Source: Aquipseudomonas ullengensis (GTDB lineage: Bacteria > Pseudomonadota > Gammaproteobacteria > Pseudomonadales > Pseudomonadaceae). From it: 64,000 nt of DNA. Numbering within the stretch: the stretch's first letter is position 1; each line of letters begins with the position of its first letter. The stretch spans positions 1,159,861-1,223,860 of the forward strand of contig NZ_JACJUD010000001.1 in NCBI RefSeq assembly GCF_014174475.1. The letters are read 5' to 3'. This document shows positions 26,262 to 38,162 of this stretch, piece after piece. The position numbers and the translations under genes are program-made. The notes beneath the pieces are model-generated. The model saw only the letters and a program-made list of their open reading frames with translations, made no database searches and was not told the DNA's origin.

Positions 26262-27323
26262 ATGCGCAAATTTTTACTCGCCCTACCGCTGGTGAGCGGC
26301 TACGCCTGTGCGGACATCGCGGACCTTAAGGACGTTTCGGGCATCGACGTTATCGAGCTTTCCGGCGTTATCGACGTCAACTACGAGGTGGCTGAGTCGG
26401 GTGGTTACACCGAGGAACGCGTCAACGGCGGGGGCTTGAGTGCCAACCGCCTGCAACTGCAGATGCAGGAAGCCGTCACCGACGACCTGTCGCTGAACTG
26501 GGTCTACCAGGCGCAGTACAACCCGCACTCGGATGATGATATCGGCAAGCGCGAGACCTATTTCGAGGTCACGTCCAAACGCTGGGGGACGCTGAGTGCC
26601 GGTCGCCGGGATACCCCGTCCGCCAACTCCTACGGCTATGCCGACCCGCTTTACAACAACGACTACAGCCTGATCAGCAACGTCATGGTGTTCTACGCGC
26701 CGTGGCGTGAAGACGGCCTGCTGATGTACATCAGCCCGCGAGTCAACGGCTACGAGTTTCGTGGTGGAGTCAGCGAGGGTGAGGATGATGGCAGCCGCGA
26801 TGGCCAGGTCACCAGCATCTCCGTGGACCGCTGGACCGACAGTCCCTGGTATTTCTCTGCAGGCCTGGATCGCAAGTACCAGCGCAACCTGTGGGACAAG
26901 CACACCATGGAACAGTCCACCGACGCCTACCTGACCGTGGTGTACAGCATGGGGCTGACCGAGCTGTCGGCGGTTTACCACCGCTACGTGGGCTACTACG
27001 CGTACGCACCCTGGGTGGATTTCGAGTCCAACGGCAACGACCTGCAACTCGGTATGCGTCACAACTTCGGCAATAAGCACAACGCCACGGCCAGCTTCAT
27101 CTACAAGGACGACCGCAAGGATGATGCGTTGAGCGACGCCGCGGCGATCAGCCTTGGCTACATCTACAACTACGACAAGAACATCGACCTCTACGGGGTC
27201 TATGCCTACATCCATCACAAGCGCGATAGCGAGATTCGCTACCCGGTCAGCTGGAGCCTGGACAATCCTCTGCCGAATGAGAACCCGCAAGGTATGCAGC
27301 TGGGCGTGCGCATCAAGTTCTGA
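26262..27323 (+). CDS. Outer-membrane porin, general gram-negative type
   Basis: The 353-residue protein has a short signal peptide (MRKFLLALPLVSGYACA) and beta-barrel alternation, with a terminal MQLGVRIKF ending in Phe as outer-membrane insertion requires. Segments such as YFEVTSKRWGTLSAGRRDTPSANSYGYADP and YNYDKNIDLYGVYAYIHHKRD match the Gram-negative porin group found in Burkholderia and Pseudomonas. The signal-peptide end contains a Cys but no lipobox. It follows the LVIVD gene by 97 bp and is probably co-expressed. Confidence 0.85.
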   Translation: MRKFLLALPLVSGYACADIADLKDVSGIDVIELSGVIDVNYEVAESGGYTEERVNGGGLSANRLQLQMQEAVTDDLSLNWVYQAQYNPHSDDDIGKRETYFEVTSKRWGTLSAGRRDTPSANSYGYADPLYNNDYSLISNVMVFYAPWREDGLLMYISPRVNGYEFRGGVSEGEDDGSRDGQVTSISVDRWTDSPWYFSAGLDRKYQRNLWDKHTMEQSTDAYLTVVYSMGLTELSAVYHRYVGYYAYAPWVDFESNGNDLQLGMRHNFGNKHNATASFIYKDDRKDDALSDAAAISLGYIYNYDKNIDLYGVYAYIHHKRDSEIRYPVSWSLDNPLPNENPQGMQLGVRIKF

Positions 27324-27413
27324 ACCCCGCCTCTTCGGCCTCCGCGTGAGGTCCCCTTTCTTGCCGGGCTGGGCGGCCGGTCGAGCGCCTAGCCTTTCGA
27401 CCGGAAACCGCTC

Positions 27414-29303
27414 ATGACCCGATCTTTAGGCTTTGGCAGCAAGCTGTTGCTGGCGACCTCGCTGCTAGTGGTCGCCAGCTTCACTGCCTCCTCTCTTTAC
27501 AACGACTCACACCTGCGCAGCGCGCTCGGCACGGCTCTGGAGAGCCGCCTGCAGAACGTCGGGAAACAAGCCTCCAGCACCGTGCAGTACTGGCTGGAGG
27601 GACGCCTGGTGCTGATTGAGCAGGCAGCGCAAACCATTGCCCGCCAGGGTGTCGAGCGCGATGCCAGCATGAGCCTGTCCCCGCAGGTCATACGCGACAG
27701 GTTCGTGTATGCCTACCTGGGGCGTGCCGACGGCACCTTCCAGATGTCACCGGACCACCCGGCTCCCGAGGGCTACGACCCGCGTACCCGGCCCTGGTAT
27801 CAAGCCGCCCGGGAGAGCCGTGGTGCCGTTTTCACCGAACCTTATCTGGATGCCACCGACAGCCAGTTGATGCTGACCATTGCCATCCCGCTTCGACAAC
27901 AGGAGCAGTTACTGGGCGTCGTGGGCGGCGACCTGAGCCTGGAAGCCTTGGTGCGGCTCATCAACGGTCTGGACGTCTACGGCATGGGCTACGCCTTCCT
28001 GGTCAGCGCCGACGGCAAGGTGCTGGTGCACCCGAACAAGGACCTGGTGATGAAGAACCTGCGGGACATCTATCCGCAGAACACGCCTGCCATCAGCGCC
28101 GGTTTCAGCGAAGTGGAGCTGGACGGCACCCCGCGTATCCTCTCCTTCGCCCCGATCAAGGGCCTGCCCTCGGTGGACTGGTACATCGGCGTGTCGGTGG
28201 ACCGGGACAAGGCCTACGGTCTGCTCGGCGAGTTCCGCACCTCGATCCTCATCGGCACCCTGGTCGCCGTGGTGCTCATTGTCCTCGTGCTGGGCATGCT
28301 GATCCGTGTGCTGATGCGGCCGCTGCACACCATGGGCCGCGCGATGCAGGACATCGCCCAGGGTGAAGGCGACTTGACCCGCCGCCTGGCGATTCACACC
28401 CAAGACGAATTCGGTGCACTGGCGGGTGCCTTCAACCGCTTTGTCGAGCGCATCCACCACTCCATCCGCGAAGTGTCCTCGGCCACCGACCAGGTCAACC
28501 AGGTGGCCAGGCGGGTGCTCAGCGTCTCCAACGCATCAATGAGCAACTCCGACCAGCAGAGCCAGCGCACCAACAGCGTGGCCGCCGCGATCAATCAACT
28601 GGGCGCCGCCACCCAGGAAATTGCCCGCACCGCCGCCGACGCCGCGCACCAGGTCTCCTCTGCGCGCACCCTGGCCGAGGATGGCCGGCAGGTGGTGGAG
28701 CGCACCCTGATGGCGATGAACGAGCTGTCGGCGAAGATCCGCGCCTCATGCGGCAACCTCGAAGCACTGAACAGCAAGACGGTGAACATCGGCCAGATCC
28801 TCGACGTGATCAAAGGCATCTCCCAGCAGACCAACCTGCTGGCCCTGAATGCCGCCATCGAGGCGGCACGGGCGGGCGAGGCCGGGCGCGGGTTTGCCGT
28901 GGTGGCCGACGAGGTACGCAGCCTGGCCCATCGCACCCAGGAGTCGGCGCAGGAAATCCAGCAGATGATCGAGGAACTGCAGGTAGGCGCCCGCGAAGCC
29001 GTCAGCACCATGACCGAAAGCCAGCGCTACAGCGAAGCCAGCGTGGTCATCGCCAACCAGGCCGGCGAGCGCCTGGGCAGCGTGACCCAGCGCATCGGCG
29101 AGATCGACGGCATGAACCAGTCGGTGGCCGCCGCCACCGAGGAGCAGACCGCAGTAGTCGACTCGCTGAACCTGGATATCACCGAGGTCAACAGCCTCAA
29201 TCAGGATGGCGTGGAGAACCTGCAGGCCACCCTGCGCGCCTGCGCCGAACTGGACCAGCAGGCGGTGCGGCTGCAGCAACTGGTGGGCAGTTTTCACATC
29301 TGA
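27414..29303 (+). CDS. Methyl-accepting chemotaxis protein with dCache sensor
   Basis: The 629-residue receptor has an N-terminal helix (residues 8-27), a periplasmic double-Cache domain (about 30-280) with [24 protein letters not shown], a second helix (about 281-304), a HAMP domain (305-360) and a signalling domain with the hairpin tip [35 protein letters not shown]. There is no C-terminal CheR-tethering pentapeptide; it ends VGSFHI. dCache receptors bind amino acids and aromatic or organic acids. Its place at the end of the kyn group suggests it senses a pathway substrate. Confidence 0.93.
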   Translation: MTRSLGFGSKLLLATSLLVVASFTASSLYNDSHLRSALGTALESRLQNVGKQASSTVQYWLEGRLVLIEQAAQTIARQGVERDASMSLSPQVIRDRFVYAYLGRADGTFQMSPDHPAPEGYDPRTRPWYQAARESRGAVFTEPYLDATDSQLMLTIAIPLRQQEQLLGVVGGDLSLEALVRLINGLDVYGMGYAFLVSADGKVLVHPNKDLVMKNLRDIYPQNTPAISAGFSEVELDGTPRILSFAPIKGLPSVDWYIGVSVDRDKAYGLLGEFRTSILIGTLVAVVLIVLVLGMLIRVLMRPLHTMGRAMQDIAQGEGDLTRRLAIHTQDEFGALAGAFNRFVERIHHSIREVSSATDQVNQVARRVLSVSNASMSNSDQQSQRTNSVAAAINQLGAATQEIARTAADAAHQVSSARTLAEDGRQVVERTLMAMNELSAKIRASCGNLEALNSKTVNIGQILDVIKGISQQTNLLALNAAIEAARAGEAGRGFAVVADEVRSLAHRTQESAQEIQQMIEELQVGAREAVSTMTESQRYSEASVVIANQAGERLGSVTQRIGEIDGMNQSVAAATEEQTAVVDSLNLDITEVNSLNQDGVENLQATLRACAELDQQAVRLQQLVGSFHI

Positions 29304-29338
29304 AAACGGCGGCATGCTGCCGGCGGGTTCACCGTTGG

Positions 29339-29358
29339 CCCTCTCCCTCGGGAGAGGG
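29339..29358. repeat. CCCTCTCCC/GGGAGAGGG palindrome
   Basis: Perfect nine-base arms around TC. Related palindromes occur at 53318-53352 and 63859-63880, showing a dispersed family. Confidence 0.7.
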
Positions 29359-29450
29359 CTGGCCTGCCGGGTCAATGATCAGGCTTCGTCAGCGTTAGTT
29401 GTTGCCAGCGTGGCACTGGAAACCTTGCCGCTCTCCCAGGTACCGATCTG

Positions 29451-29597
29451 GATTCCCGCCTGCGCGGGAATGACGAGGCAGGGGGTGTGGCACAGCGTCG
29501 TCCCACCCACTCCGTCATGACTCGCTGCGCTCGCCCATGAGAGCCGCACTGAAGTGCGTTCAGCGCAGGCGCTGTCCCGCGCAGGCGGGAATCCAGA
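29451..29597. repeat. Inverted pair of REP-like elements
   Basis: GATTCCCGCCTGCGCGGGAA at 29451-29470 (followed by TGACG) and its inverted copy at 29574-29597 flank about 100 bp. The same pair occurs at 63557-63645. This is the arrangement of bacterial interspersed mosaic elements spread by REP-associated transposases. Confidence 0.75.
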
Positions 29598-29658
29598 GGC
29601 ATTCGGCAGCACGGAAAGCGGCTAGTCAGATGACACAACACGTACCTGGGACATAGCC

Positions 29659-29695
29659 AAAAAAAGCCCCGGGCCAAGGGCACTGGCGCGGGGCG
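29659..29695 (-). terminator. Intrinsic terminator of the 3-hydroxyanthranilate operon
   Basis: On the minus strand a GCCCCGCGCC / GGCCCGGGGC stem is followed by seven T, about 30 bp past the ACMSD stop. Confidence 0.85.
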
Positions 29696-29726
29696 TTAAG
29701 GTAATAACCAAGGAGTTTGCAGGCGC

Positions 29727-31719
<1,993 letters not shown>

Positions 31720-31745
31720 GGTTCGGTTCCTTGTTCGGGTGCGCT

Positions 31746-32513
31746 TCAGCGCACGCTGAAGCTGCTTTCGCCCAGGCCATTGATCTCGACGCTGACATGC
31801 ACGCCAGGGCGCAGTGCCTCGGCGGCGGTGGCGCCGCCGGCCATCACCAGGCTGCCTGCCGGCAGGGCGATTTCGGCCCGGTGCAACAATTGCGAGGCCT
31901 GCACCAGGCTGCGCAGCGGGTGGCCGAGGATGGCGGCCGTGGAACCGGCCTGAACCACGCGGCCGTCCATGCGCATTACCACGCCGGCATTGGCCAGCCC
32001 GGAGAAGTCCCGCGACCAGGGACCTATGGTCAGGCCCGCAGACGAGCAGTTGTCTGCCACCACGTCTTCCAGGCTGAACTTGAAGGCCTGGTAGCGGGAG
32101 TCGATGATCTCCAGCGCAGGCGCCACCGCCTCGAGGTAATCGGCGGCTTCCAGCAGGGTCAGCGGACGGTCGATGGTGCGCCGGGTGAGAAAGCAGACCT
32201 CTGGCTCCACGCGGGGGTGGATGTAGCGCGACAGGTCCACCAGGCCGCCATCCTCTTCCAGCATGGCGTCGGTCAGCCAGCCCCAGATCAGGCTGTCGAC
32301 CCCCATCTGGATCATCTTGGCGCGGCTGGTGAAGCCCATCTTGATACCGATGCTGCGCTCGCCGTTGTCGTAGCGGTGTTGCATGGCGGCGCGCTGGATG
32401 CGGTAGGCGTCTTCCAGGGAGAAGGGCGACAGGGCGCTGAACTGCGGAACGGCTTCTGCGTGGCGTGCGGCCAGGTCGAGGGCTGCGGCGATGCGGGTGA
32501 TCTCGGTGTTCAT
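31746..32513 (-). CDS. nbaG: 4-oxalocrotonate decarboxylase
   Basis: The 255-residue enzyme belongs to the hydratase/decarboxylase (MhpD/DmpH) family and removes CO2 from 4-oxalocrotonate to give 2-oxopent-4-enoate, working with Mg2+ and often in complex with the hydratase. Landmarks are [49 protein letters not shown] and [16 protein letters not shown]. Its ATG overlaps the aldolase stop by four bases. It is a paralogue of the hydratase three genes upstream; the MGFTSRAKM sequence rather than IGLTSHAVQ favours the decarboxylase. Confidence 0.92.
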   Translation of the reverse strand: MNTEITRIAAALDLAARHAEAVPQFSALSPFSLEDAYRIQRAAMQHRYDNGERSIGIKMGFTSRAKMIQMGVDSLIWGWLTDAMLEEDGGLVDLSRYIHPRVEPEVCFLTRRTIDRPLTLLEAADYLEAVAPALEIIDSRYQAFKFSLEDVVADNCSSAGLTIGPWSRDFSGLANAGVVMRMDGRVVQAGSTAAILGHPLRSLVQASQLLHRAEIALPAGSLVMAGGATAAEALRPGVHVSVEINGLGESSFSVR

Positions 32514-33547
32514 GTGCGGTTCTCCTTGCGGCTGGCCAGCAGGTCCAGGGCCACGTCGACGATCATGTCTTCCTGGCCGCCGACCATGCGTCGCCGGCCC
32601 AGCTCGACCAGGATGTCCAGGGTTTTCAGGCCGTATTTCTGCGCCGCCACTTCGGCGTGCCGCAGGAAGCTGGAGTAGACCCCGGCATAGCCCAGGCCGA
32701 GGGTCTCGCGGTCGACGCGCACCGGGCGGTCCTGCAGCGGCCGCACCAGGTCGTCGGCGGCGTCCATCAGCCGGTAGAGGTCGCAGCCGTGGTTCCAGCC
32801 CAGGCGCTCGGCGGCGGCGATAAATACTTCAAGAGGCGCATTGCCGGCGCCGGCACCCATGCCGGCAAGGCTGGCGTCGATGCGCTCGCAGCCCTCTTCT
32901 GCCGCGGTGATCGAGTTGGCTACGCCCAGGGACAGGTTGTGGTGGGCGTGCATGCCGGTCTGAGTCTCGGGCTTGAGCACGGCCTTGAAGGCACGCATGC
33001 GCTCGCGCACGTCCTGCATGTTCATCGCACCGCCGGAGTCGGCCATGTAGATGCACTGGGCGCCGTAGCTTTCCATCAGCTTGCCCTGCTGGGCGAGCTG
33101 CTCGCCCGGAATCATGTGGCTCATCATCAGGAAGCCCACGGTGTCCATGCCCAGTTCGCGGGCGTACTCGATGTGCTGCTTGGACACATCCGCCTCGGTG
33201 CAGTGGGTGGCTACCCGCACCGAGCGCGCGCCGGCGTCATAGGCGGCCTTGAGGTCGTGCACCGTGCCGATACCGGGGAGCAGCAGCACCGTGAGACGGG
33301 CGTGCTCGATGACGTCGGCGGCCGCTTCGATCCACTCCAGGTCGGTGTGGGCGCCGAAGCCGTAATTGAAGGATGAGCCTTGCAGGCCGTCGCCGTGGGT
33401 GACTTCGATGGCGTCGACCTTGGCCTGATCCAGGGCGCGGGCGATCGCCTGCACCTGGTCGAGGGAGTACTGATGGCGGATGGCGTGGCTACCGTCGCGC
33501 AGGGTGACGTCGGAGATGTAGAGCTTCTTGTTCGGGTCGAAGGTCAT
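32510..33547 (-). CDS. nbaI: 4-hydroxy-2-oxovalerate aldolase
   Basis: The 345-residue HMGL-like TIM-barrel enzyme splits 4-hydroxy-2-oxovalerate to pyruvate and acetaldehyde. It opens [21 protein letters not shown] with the metal and catalytic Arg-Asp residues, has the metal-binding [13 protein letters not shown], and ends with the communication region that docks to the dehydrogenase. In the DmpG/BphI family the aldehyde is channelled to the partner enzyme encoded 11 bp upstream. Length is typical. Confidence 0.96.
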   Translation of the reverse strand: MTFDPNKKLYISDVTLRDGSHAIRHQYSLDQVQAIARALDQAKVDAIEVTHGDGLQGSSFNYGFGAHTDLEWIEAAADVIEHARLTVLLLPGIGTVHDLKAAYDAGARSVRVATHCTEADVSKQHIEYARELGMDTVGFLMMSHMIPGEQLAQQGKLMESYGAQCIYMADSGGAMNMQDVRERMRAFKAVLKPETQTGMHAHHNLSLGVANSITAAEEGCERIDASLAGMGAGAGNAPLEVFIAAAERLGWNHGCDLYRLMDAADDLVRPLQDRPVRVDRETLGLGYAGVYSSFLRHAEVAAQKYGLKTLDILVELGRRRMVGGQEDMIVDVALDLLASRKENRT

Positions 33548-33558
33548 GGTCGCTCTCC

Positions 33559-34497
33559 TCAGCCGTTAATCATGGACATGGCCATGCGCTCGGCAGTAGC
33601 CAGCGCGGCAGAGGTCATGATGTCGAGGTTGCCGGCGTAGGCCGGCAGGTAGTGGGCGGCGCCTTCGACTTCGAGGAACACCGAGGTCTTCAGGCCGCTG
33701 AACTGGCCGTGACCGGGGATATGCAGCGGCGCGGACTCGGCAATCACGTCGAACTGCACCTTTTGTTTCAGGCGATAGCCCGGCACATAGGCCTGCACGG
33801 CGGCGGCCATTTCCTCGATGCTGGCTTCGACCTTGGCCTGGTCGGCCGCTTCGCTGAGCACGAACACCGTGTCACGCATCATCAGCGGCGGCTCGGCCGG
33901 GTTCATGATGATGATCGCCTTGCCCTTGGCCGCGCCGCCGATCGCTTCGATGGCCTTGCTGGTGGTCTCGGTGAATTCATCAATGTTGGCGCGAGTGCCG
34001 GGACCGGCGGACTTGCTGGCGATCGAGGCGATGATCTCCGCGTAGTGGACCTTGGCCACCCTTGAGACCGCCGCGACCATCGGGATGGTGGCCTGGCCAC
34101 CACAGGTGACCATGTTGACGTTGAGCTTGCCGAGGTGTTCTTCCAGGTTGACCACCGGCACGCAATAGGGACCTATCGCGGCCGGGGTCAGGTCGATCAG
34201 GCGAAGACCGGGCTTGTGGCCCCGCAGGAACGCGTCGTTCTTCACGTGAGCGGCGGCTGATGTGGCATCGAAGACGAAGTCGATCTCGCTAAAGATCGGC
34301 AGGCGGGTCAGGCCTTCCACGCCTTCGTGGGTGGTGGCGACGCCCATTCGTGATGCGCGGGCCAGACCATCGGAATTCGGGTCGATACCGACCATGGCGC
34401 CCATTTCCAGGTGCCGTCCATGGCGGAGAATCTTGATCATCAGATCGGTGCCGATATTGCCGGAGCCGATGATGGCAACTTTGCGTTTATGGCTCAT
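33559..34497 (-). CDS. nbaJ: Acetaldehyde dehydrogenase (acylating)
   Basis: The 312-residue enzyme oxidises acetaldehyde to acetyl-CoA with NAD+ and CoA. Evidence is [37 protein letters not shown], the catalytic Cys in [22 protein letters not shown] and [18 protein letters not shown]. It forms the channelling complex with the aldolase. The start at 34497 (MSHKRK) is preceded by an AGGAG-like site; an ORF extension upstream overlaps the hydratase and is not used. Confidence 0.96.
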   Translation of the reverse strand: MSHKRKVAIIGSGNIGTDLMIKILRHGRHLEMGAMVGIDPNSDGLARASRMGVATTHEGVEGLTRLPIFSEIDFVFDATSAAAHVKNDAFLRGHKPGLRLIDLTPAAIGPYCVPVVNLEEHLGKLNVNMVTCGGQATIPMVAAVSRVAKVHYAEIIASIASKSAGPGTRANIDEFTETTSKAIEAIGGAAKGKAIIIMNPAEPPLMMRDTVFVLSEAADQAKVEASIEEMAAAVQAYVPGYRLKQKVQFDVIAESAPLHIPGHGQFSGLKTSVFLEVEGAAHYLPAYAGNLDIMTSAALATAERMAMSMING

Positions 34498-34508
34498 GGG
34501 GGCTCCTG

Positions 34509-35321
34509 TCAGTTCTGCGCAGCAAAGGCGGCGCTGACGCTGCCCAGGCCCTGGATATGGGCGGTGAAGACGTTGCCCGGGCGCGCGGCCACCATGGGCC
34601 CCAGGGCGCCGGTGAGCAGAATGTCGCCGGCACGCAGCGGTTCGCCGAGGCGCACCATGGTGTCGGCCAGCCAGATTGCGGCGTTCAGCGGGTTGTCCAG
34701 GCAGGCGGCACCTGCGCCGACCGAGACGGGTTCGCCGCACAGGGTCATGTGCATGCCGCAGCGCACCAGGTCCAGCTGGTCCAGCGTCACCGGGCGGCTG
34801 CCGAGGACGAACAGGCCAGAGGACGCATTGTCGGCAATGGTGTCGACCAGACGGATGTCCCAGTTGGCGATGCGGCTGCCGACCACTTCGATGGCCGGCA
34901 GGGCGAAGGCGGTGGCGCGGATCAGGTCGGCCACCGTGTGTCGTTCGTGGCAGAGGTCGTGTTCCAGTACCAGGGCGATCTCCGCTTCCACCTTGGGTTG
35001 TGCGCAGTCGTCCCAGGCGATGGGCTGGCCATCACCGCGGGCCATATCGGCCAGCAGCAGGCCGAAGTCCGGCTGGTCCACGCCCAGCTGCTGCTGCACG
35101 GCGTGCGAGGTCAGGCCGATCTTGCGACCTACCGGGCGGCGGCCGGCCTGGAGGGCGGCCTGGGTGTTGTGGCGTTGCACTGCGTAGGCCAGGGCTACCG
35201 GGTCGGCGCACGGATCTTCGGCCTGGGCGGCGGCGATCAGTTCGCGCACCGGGGCGCAGGGTTGGCCGCTGCGCTGTGCCTGGCGCAGCCGGTTGGCCGC
35301 TTCGATGAGGGCTGCATGCAT
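34509..35321 (-). CDS. nbaH: 2-oxopent-4-enoate hydratase
   Basis: The 270-residue MhpD/DmpE-family enzyme adds water to 2-oxopent-4-enoate to form 4-hydroxy-2-oxovalerate. Landmarks are [74 protein letters not shown] and [20 protein letters not shown] chose the ATG at 35321 with AGGAG eight bases upstream. It lies between the semialdehyde dehydrogenase and acetaldehyde dehydrogenase genes. Confidence 0.94.
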   Translation of the reverse strand: MHAALIEAANRLRQAQRSGQPCAPVRELIAAAQAEDPCADPVALAYAVQRHNTQAALQAGRRPVGRKIGLTSHAVQQQLGVDQPDFGLLLADMARGDGQPIAWDDCAQPKVEAEIALVLEHDLCHERHTVADLIRATAFALPAIEVVGSRIANWDIRLVDTIADNASSGLFVLGSRPVTLDQLDLVRCGMHMTLCGEPVSVGAGAACLDNPLNAAIWLADTMVRLGEPLRAGDILLTGALGPMVAARPGNVFTAHIQGLGSVSAAFAAQN

Positions 35322-35335
35322 GGTGGTGCTCCTGC

Positions 35336-36802
35336 TCAGGCGTTGACGCAGATGGTGGAAATCTCGGAATAGAAGTCCAGCGAGTGGCGGCCACCTTCGC
35401 GGCCGAGGCCGGAGAGGCGTGCGCCGCCGAAGGGCGTGCGCAGGTCGCGCAGGAACCAGGTGTTGACCCAGACCATGCCGACATGGAAGCGCCGCGAGAC
35501 CTTGTGCGCCCGCTTCAGGTCGCGAGTCCACAGCGCGGTGGCCAGGCCATAGGCGGAGTCGTTGACGCGGCGGATCACTTCGTCTTCGGTGTCGAAGGGG
35601 GCGATGTGGCACACCGGGCCGAACACTTCTTCGCGCACGCAACGGGCGTCGTCGGACAGGCCGGTCCAGATGGTCGGCTGTACATAGGCGCCGTTGTCGC
35701 GTTCGTCGCCGAATACAGGCACACCGCCGCCGGTGATTTCGTTGGCGCCTTCGCTGCGGGCCAGCTCGAAATAGCCGAGGACCTTGTCGCGGTGCTTGTG
35801 GGAGATCAGCGAGCCCATGTTCACCCCATCCTCGTCCGGGTAGCCGATCTTCAGCTGCTCGGCACCGGCCTTCATGGCGGCGACGAAACGCTCGTAGATC
35901 GGCCGCTCGACATAGACCCGCTCCGAGCACAGGCAGACCTGGCCGGAGTTGGTGAAACTGGAGCGCAACACGCCGGCCACTGCCGCATCGAAGTCGCAGT
36001 CGGCGAAGACCACGGCGGCGTTCTTGCCGCCCAGCTCGAAGGACACGTCACGCACGCCTTCCGCAGCGGCCTTCATGATGGTGGCGCCGGTACGCGATTC
36101 GCCGGTGAAGGTGATGGCGTCAACGTCCGGATTGCGGGTGAGGAATTCCCCCGCCGAGTTCGGCCCGAAGCCGTGCACCAGGTTGAATACGCCGGCTGGC
36201 AGGCCGGCCTCGTGCATGACCTCGGCCAGCAGGGTGGCGGAGGAAGGCGAGTCTTCCGACGGTTTGATCACCACCGAGTTGCCGCAGGCCAGGGCCGGCG
36301 CAACTTTCCAGGTGAGCAGCAGCATCGGCAGGTTCCATGGCGAAATAATTGCCACCACACCGTGCGGCTTGCGCACGGTGTAGCTGAAGACGTCGCTGCC
36401 ATCGGCGGCGCGCATTTCGAAGAACTCGCTACCGGACTGGCGCACCAGTTCGGCGAAGGTGCGGAAGTTATGCACGCCGCGGGCGATGTCGAGGGTACGT
36501 GCCTGCTGCACCGGGCGGCCGGTATCGGCCACTTCGGCGGCGACAAACTCCTCGAAGCGCCGCTCGATGCCGTCGGCGATGCGCATCAGCATGTCCGCGC
36601 GCTGGCTGACGCTGAACTCGGCCCAGGGCCCTTCCTGCGCGGATTTGGCGGCTGCCACGGCACGGTCAACCAAGGCCGCAGTGGCCTCGCAGACCTGGCT
36701 CAGGGTGCGGCCATCGATAGGGGAAACATTGGGGAAGGTCTTCTCGCTGGCGACGAATTCGCCGGCGACATAATTGCGGAGCAAGGGCAGGGGAGAGGAC
36801 AT
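35336..36802 (-). CDS. nbaE: 2-aminomuconate-6-semialdehyde dehydrogenase
   Basis: The 488-residue aldehyde dehydrogenase oxidises 2-aminomuconate semialdehyde to 2-aminomuconate with NAD+. It has [49 protein letters not shown], the catalytic Glu in [18 protein letters not shown] and the catalytic Cys in [14 protein letters not shown]. The E-W-R/N substrate loop cannot be judged, so 2-hydroxymuconate semialdehyde remains a possible alternative substrate, but the context with dioxygenase, ACMSD and deaminase favours the amino form. It is the first enzyme gene of the operon. Confidence 0.93.
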   Translation of the reverse strand: MSSPLPLLRNYVAGEFVASEKTFPNVSPIDGRTLSQVCEATAALVDRAVAAAKSAQEGPWAEFSVSQRADMLMRIADGIERRFEEFVAAEVADTGRPVQQARTLDIARGVHNFRTFAELVRQSGSEFFEMRAADGSDVFSYTVRKPHGVVAIISPWNLPMLLLTWKVAPALACGNSVVIKPSEDSPSSATLLAEVMHEAGLPAGVFNLVHGFGPNSAGEFLTRNPDVDAITFTGESRTGATIMKAAAEGVRDVSFELGGKNAAVVFADCDFDAAVAGVLRSSFTNSGQVCLCSERVYVERPIYERFVAAMKAGAEQLKIGYPDEDGVNMGSLISHKHRDKVLGYFELARSEGANEITGGGVPVFGDERDNGAYVQPTIWTGLSDDARCVREEVFGPVCHIAPFDTEDEVIRRVNDSAYGLATALWTRDLKRAHKVSRRFHVGMVWVNTWFLRDLRTPFGGARLSGLGREGGRHSLDFYSEISTICVNA

Positions 36803-36873
36803 CGCAACCTCCGATTCTTGGATTTCGGAGGAGTCTAGGGAGCGACGCTATAAAGGAATAATCAAAGGATCGG

Positions 36874-36888
36874 GCTTATCTATTAAGC
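36874..36888. promoter_or_regulatory. Candidate LysR-type site in the nbaE upstream region
   Basis: GCTTA and TAAGC form a five-base inverted pair around TCTAT, in an AT-rich patch 72-86 bp upstream of the nbaE start. It fits the interrupted-dyad look of LysR sites but is short. Confidence 0.35.
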
Positions 36889-36931
36889 AATGGAATAGCA
36901 GAGGTTGCTGTGCAGGGGCCGCCTGCATGGC

Positions 36932-37891
36932 TCAGCCCTTCTCCGAATCACGATGCTCCTGGCTTGCCTGCTCCAGGCATTCGCGAAATAGCCTGGCCGC
37001 CGGCCCGAGGTCGCGGTTGCCCGCATAGAAGCAACCAATATCACCGAATTGCAGCGGCGCGCCCAGGTCGAAGGCCTTGAGCATCCTGGCTTCGGTGAAC
37101 TGGCGGGCCGCTTCGTACGGCATCAGGGCCACGGTCTGTTGATCCTGCATCAAGGCGATGTTGGTCAGGATCGACAGCGACTCCACCACGTTGGATGGGG
37201 TGTTGAGTCCCGCTTCGGCGAACAGCTTGTCGGCGGTGCGGCGCAGCAGCGAGTCGCGGGTCGGCAGCACCCAGGGGTAGTCTTGCAGTTGCGCGAGGCT
37301 CACCGGGTTGCCATGCAGGGGATGCCCGGCGCCGCCGACTACGCAGAGCTCTTCGCCGTAGAGAACCTCGACCTGCAGCATGGGCGATTCATTGCGCCAG
37401 CTCCATTCATCCGGTACGCGTCCGACCACCAGATCAACCTCACCCACAGCCAGTGCCGGGAAGAGCTGGTCCATCTGCCCGACCCGCAGTGACACCAGGA
37501 CACCGGGTGCACGTTGCTTGAGCAGTTGCATGGCGCGCGGCAGCAGCGAAGTGGACGCGGAGATCAGCGTGCCGACCATCACATGCCCGGAGGTGCCCTC
37601 CTGAAAGGCATTCACCTCATCGGTCAGCAGGCGCAGCTCGGCCAGTAGCGACTTGGCGCGGCGTACCACCAGCTCCCCAAGTTCCGTGGGGGTGACCCCG
37701 CGATTGCCGCGGATCAGCAGGGGCGCGTCGAAGTAGGACTCCAGCTCATGGATGATCTTGGTCACGGCCGGCTGGGTCAGGTTCAGGGCCTGGCCCGCAC
37801 GCAGCAGGGAGCCGCTTTGCAGCACCTGGTCGAAGACCACCAACTGGTAGAACTTGAGCTTGCGCGCAACGGAGAGGGTCGTGAACTTCAT
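36932..37891 (-). CDS. LysR-family regulator between the 3-HAA operon and the efflux operon
   Basis: The 319-residue protein has an N-terminal winged helix (KFYQLVVFDQVLQSGSLLRAGQALNLTQPAVTKIIHELESYFDAPLLIRGNRGV) and a periplasmic-binding-like effector domain. The DNA-binding part resembles the PcaQ/GbpR group that governs aromatic or sugar catabolism. It lies 129 bp upstream of nbaE on the same strand, and 271 bp from the divergent efflux operon. The same-strand position is unusual for a LysR controlling nbaE, while divergence from an aaeXAB-like operon recalls E. coli AaeR. It may control one or both. Confidence 0.88.
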   Translation of the reverse strand: MKFTTLSVARKLKFYQLVVFDQVLQSGSLLRAGQALNLTQPAVTKIIHELESYFDAPLLIRGNRGVTPTELGELVVRRAKSLLAELRLLTDEVNAFQEGTSGHVMVGTLISASTSLLPRAMQLLKQRAPGVLVSLRVGQMDQLFPALAVGEVDLVVGRVPDEWSWRNESPMLQVEVLYGEELCVVGGAGHPLHGNPVSLAQLQDYPWVLPTRDSLLRRTADKLFAEAGLNTPSNVVESLSILTNIALMQDQQTVALMPYEAARQFTEARMLKAFDLGAPLQFGDIGCFYAGNRDLGPAARLFRECLEQASQEHRDSEKG

Positions 37892-38018
37892 GATTCTGCC
37901 TGCCCGGGGGAAGGCGGCATGTTAATCACAATCGCGCGGCGCAGGGCAATTGGGCGTTCTTGCAACGCGGGGCCGTGCGGCGCGCTTGTTGGCGCAGGCC
38001 TGATGCCAACCGACTGCT

Positions 38019-38047
38019 GATTGTTTCGTCATGGGTAACAAACAATC
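38019..38047. promoter_or_regulatory. Inverted repeat upstream of the efflux operon
   Basis: GATTGTTT at 38019-38026 and AAACAATC at 38040-38047 are perfect arms with a 13-bp spacer. The pair lies between the divergent LysR and efflux genes, 116 bp before the first efflux start, and is a candidate LysR operator. Confidence 0.5.
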
Positions 38048-38162
38048 ACCCCAGCGCCAGCTTATCCGCGCCCCTGCGTCTCTCTAGAATCGCCCTCACG
38101 TCCGGCGCTCGTCGGCGTCTCCCAGTCTGCATCGCACGTCTACTCCAGCAGGATCACCCACT

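Larger units (their letters stand above)
29304..29726. other. Convergent intergenic region rich in REP-like palindromes (423 bp)
   Basis: The region between the chemoreceptor and the 3-hydroxyanthranilate operon ends holds three palindromic repeats and a minus-strand terminator, all listed separately. No gene is seen. Confidence 0.7.
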
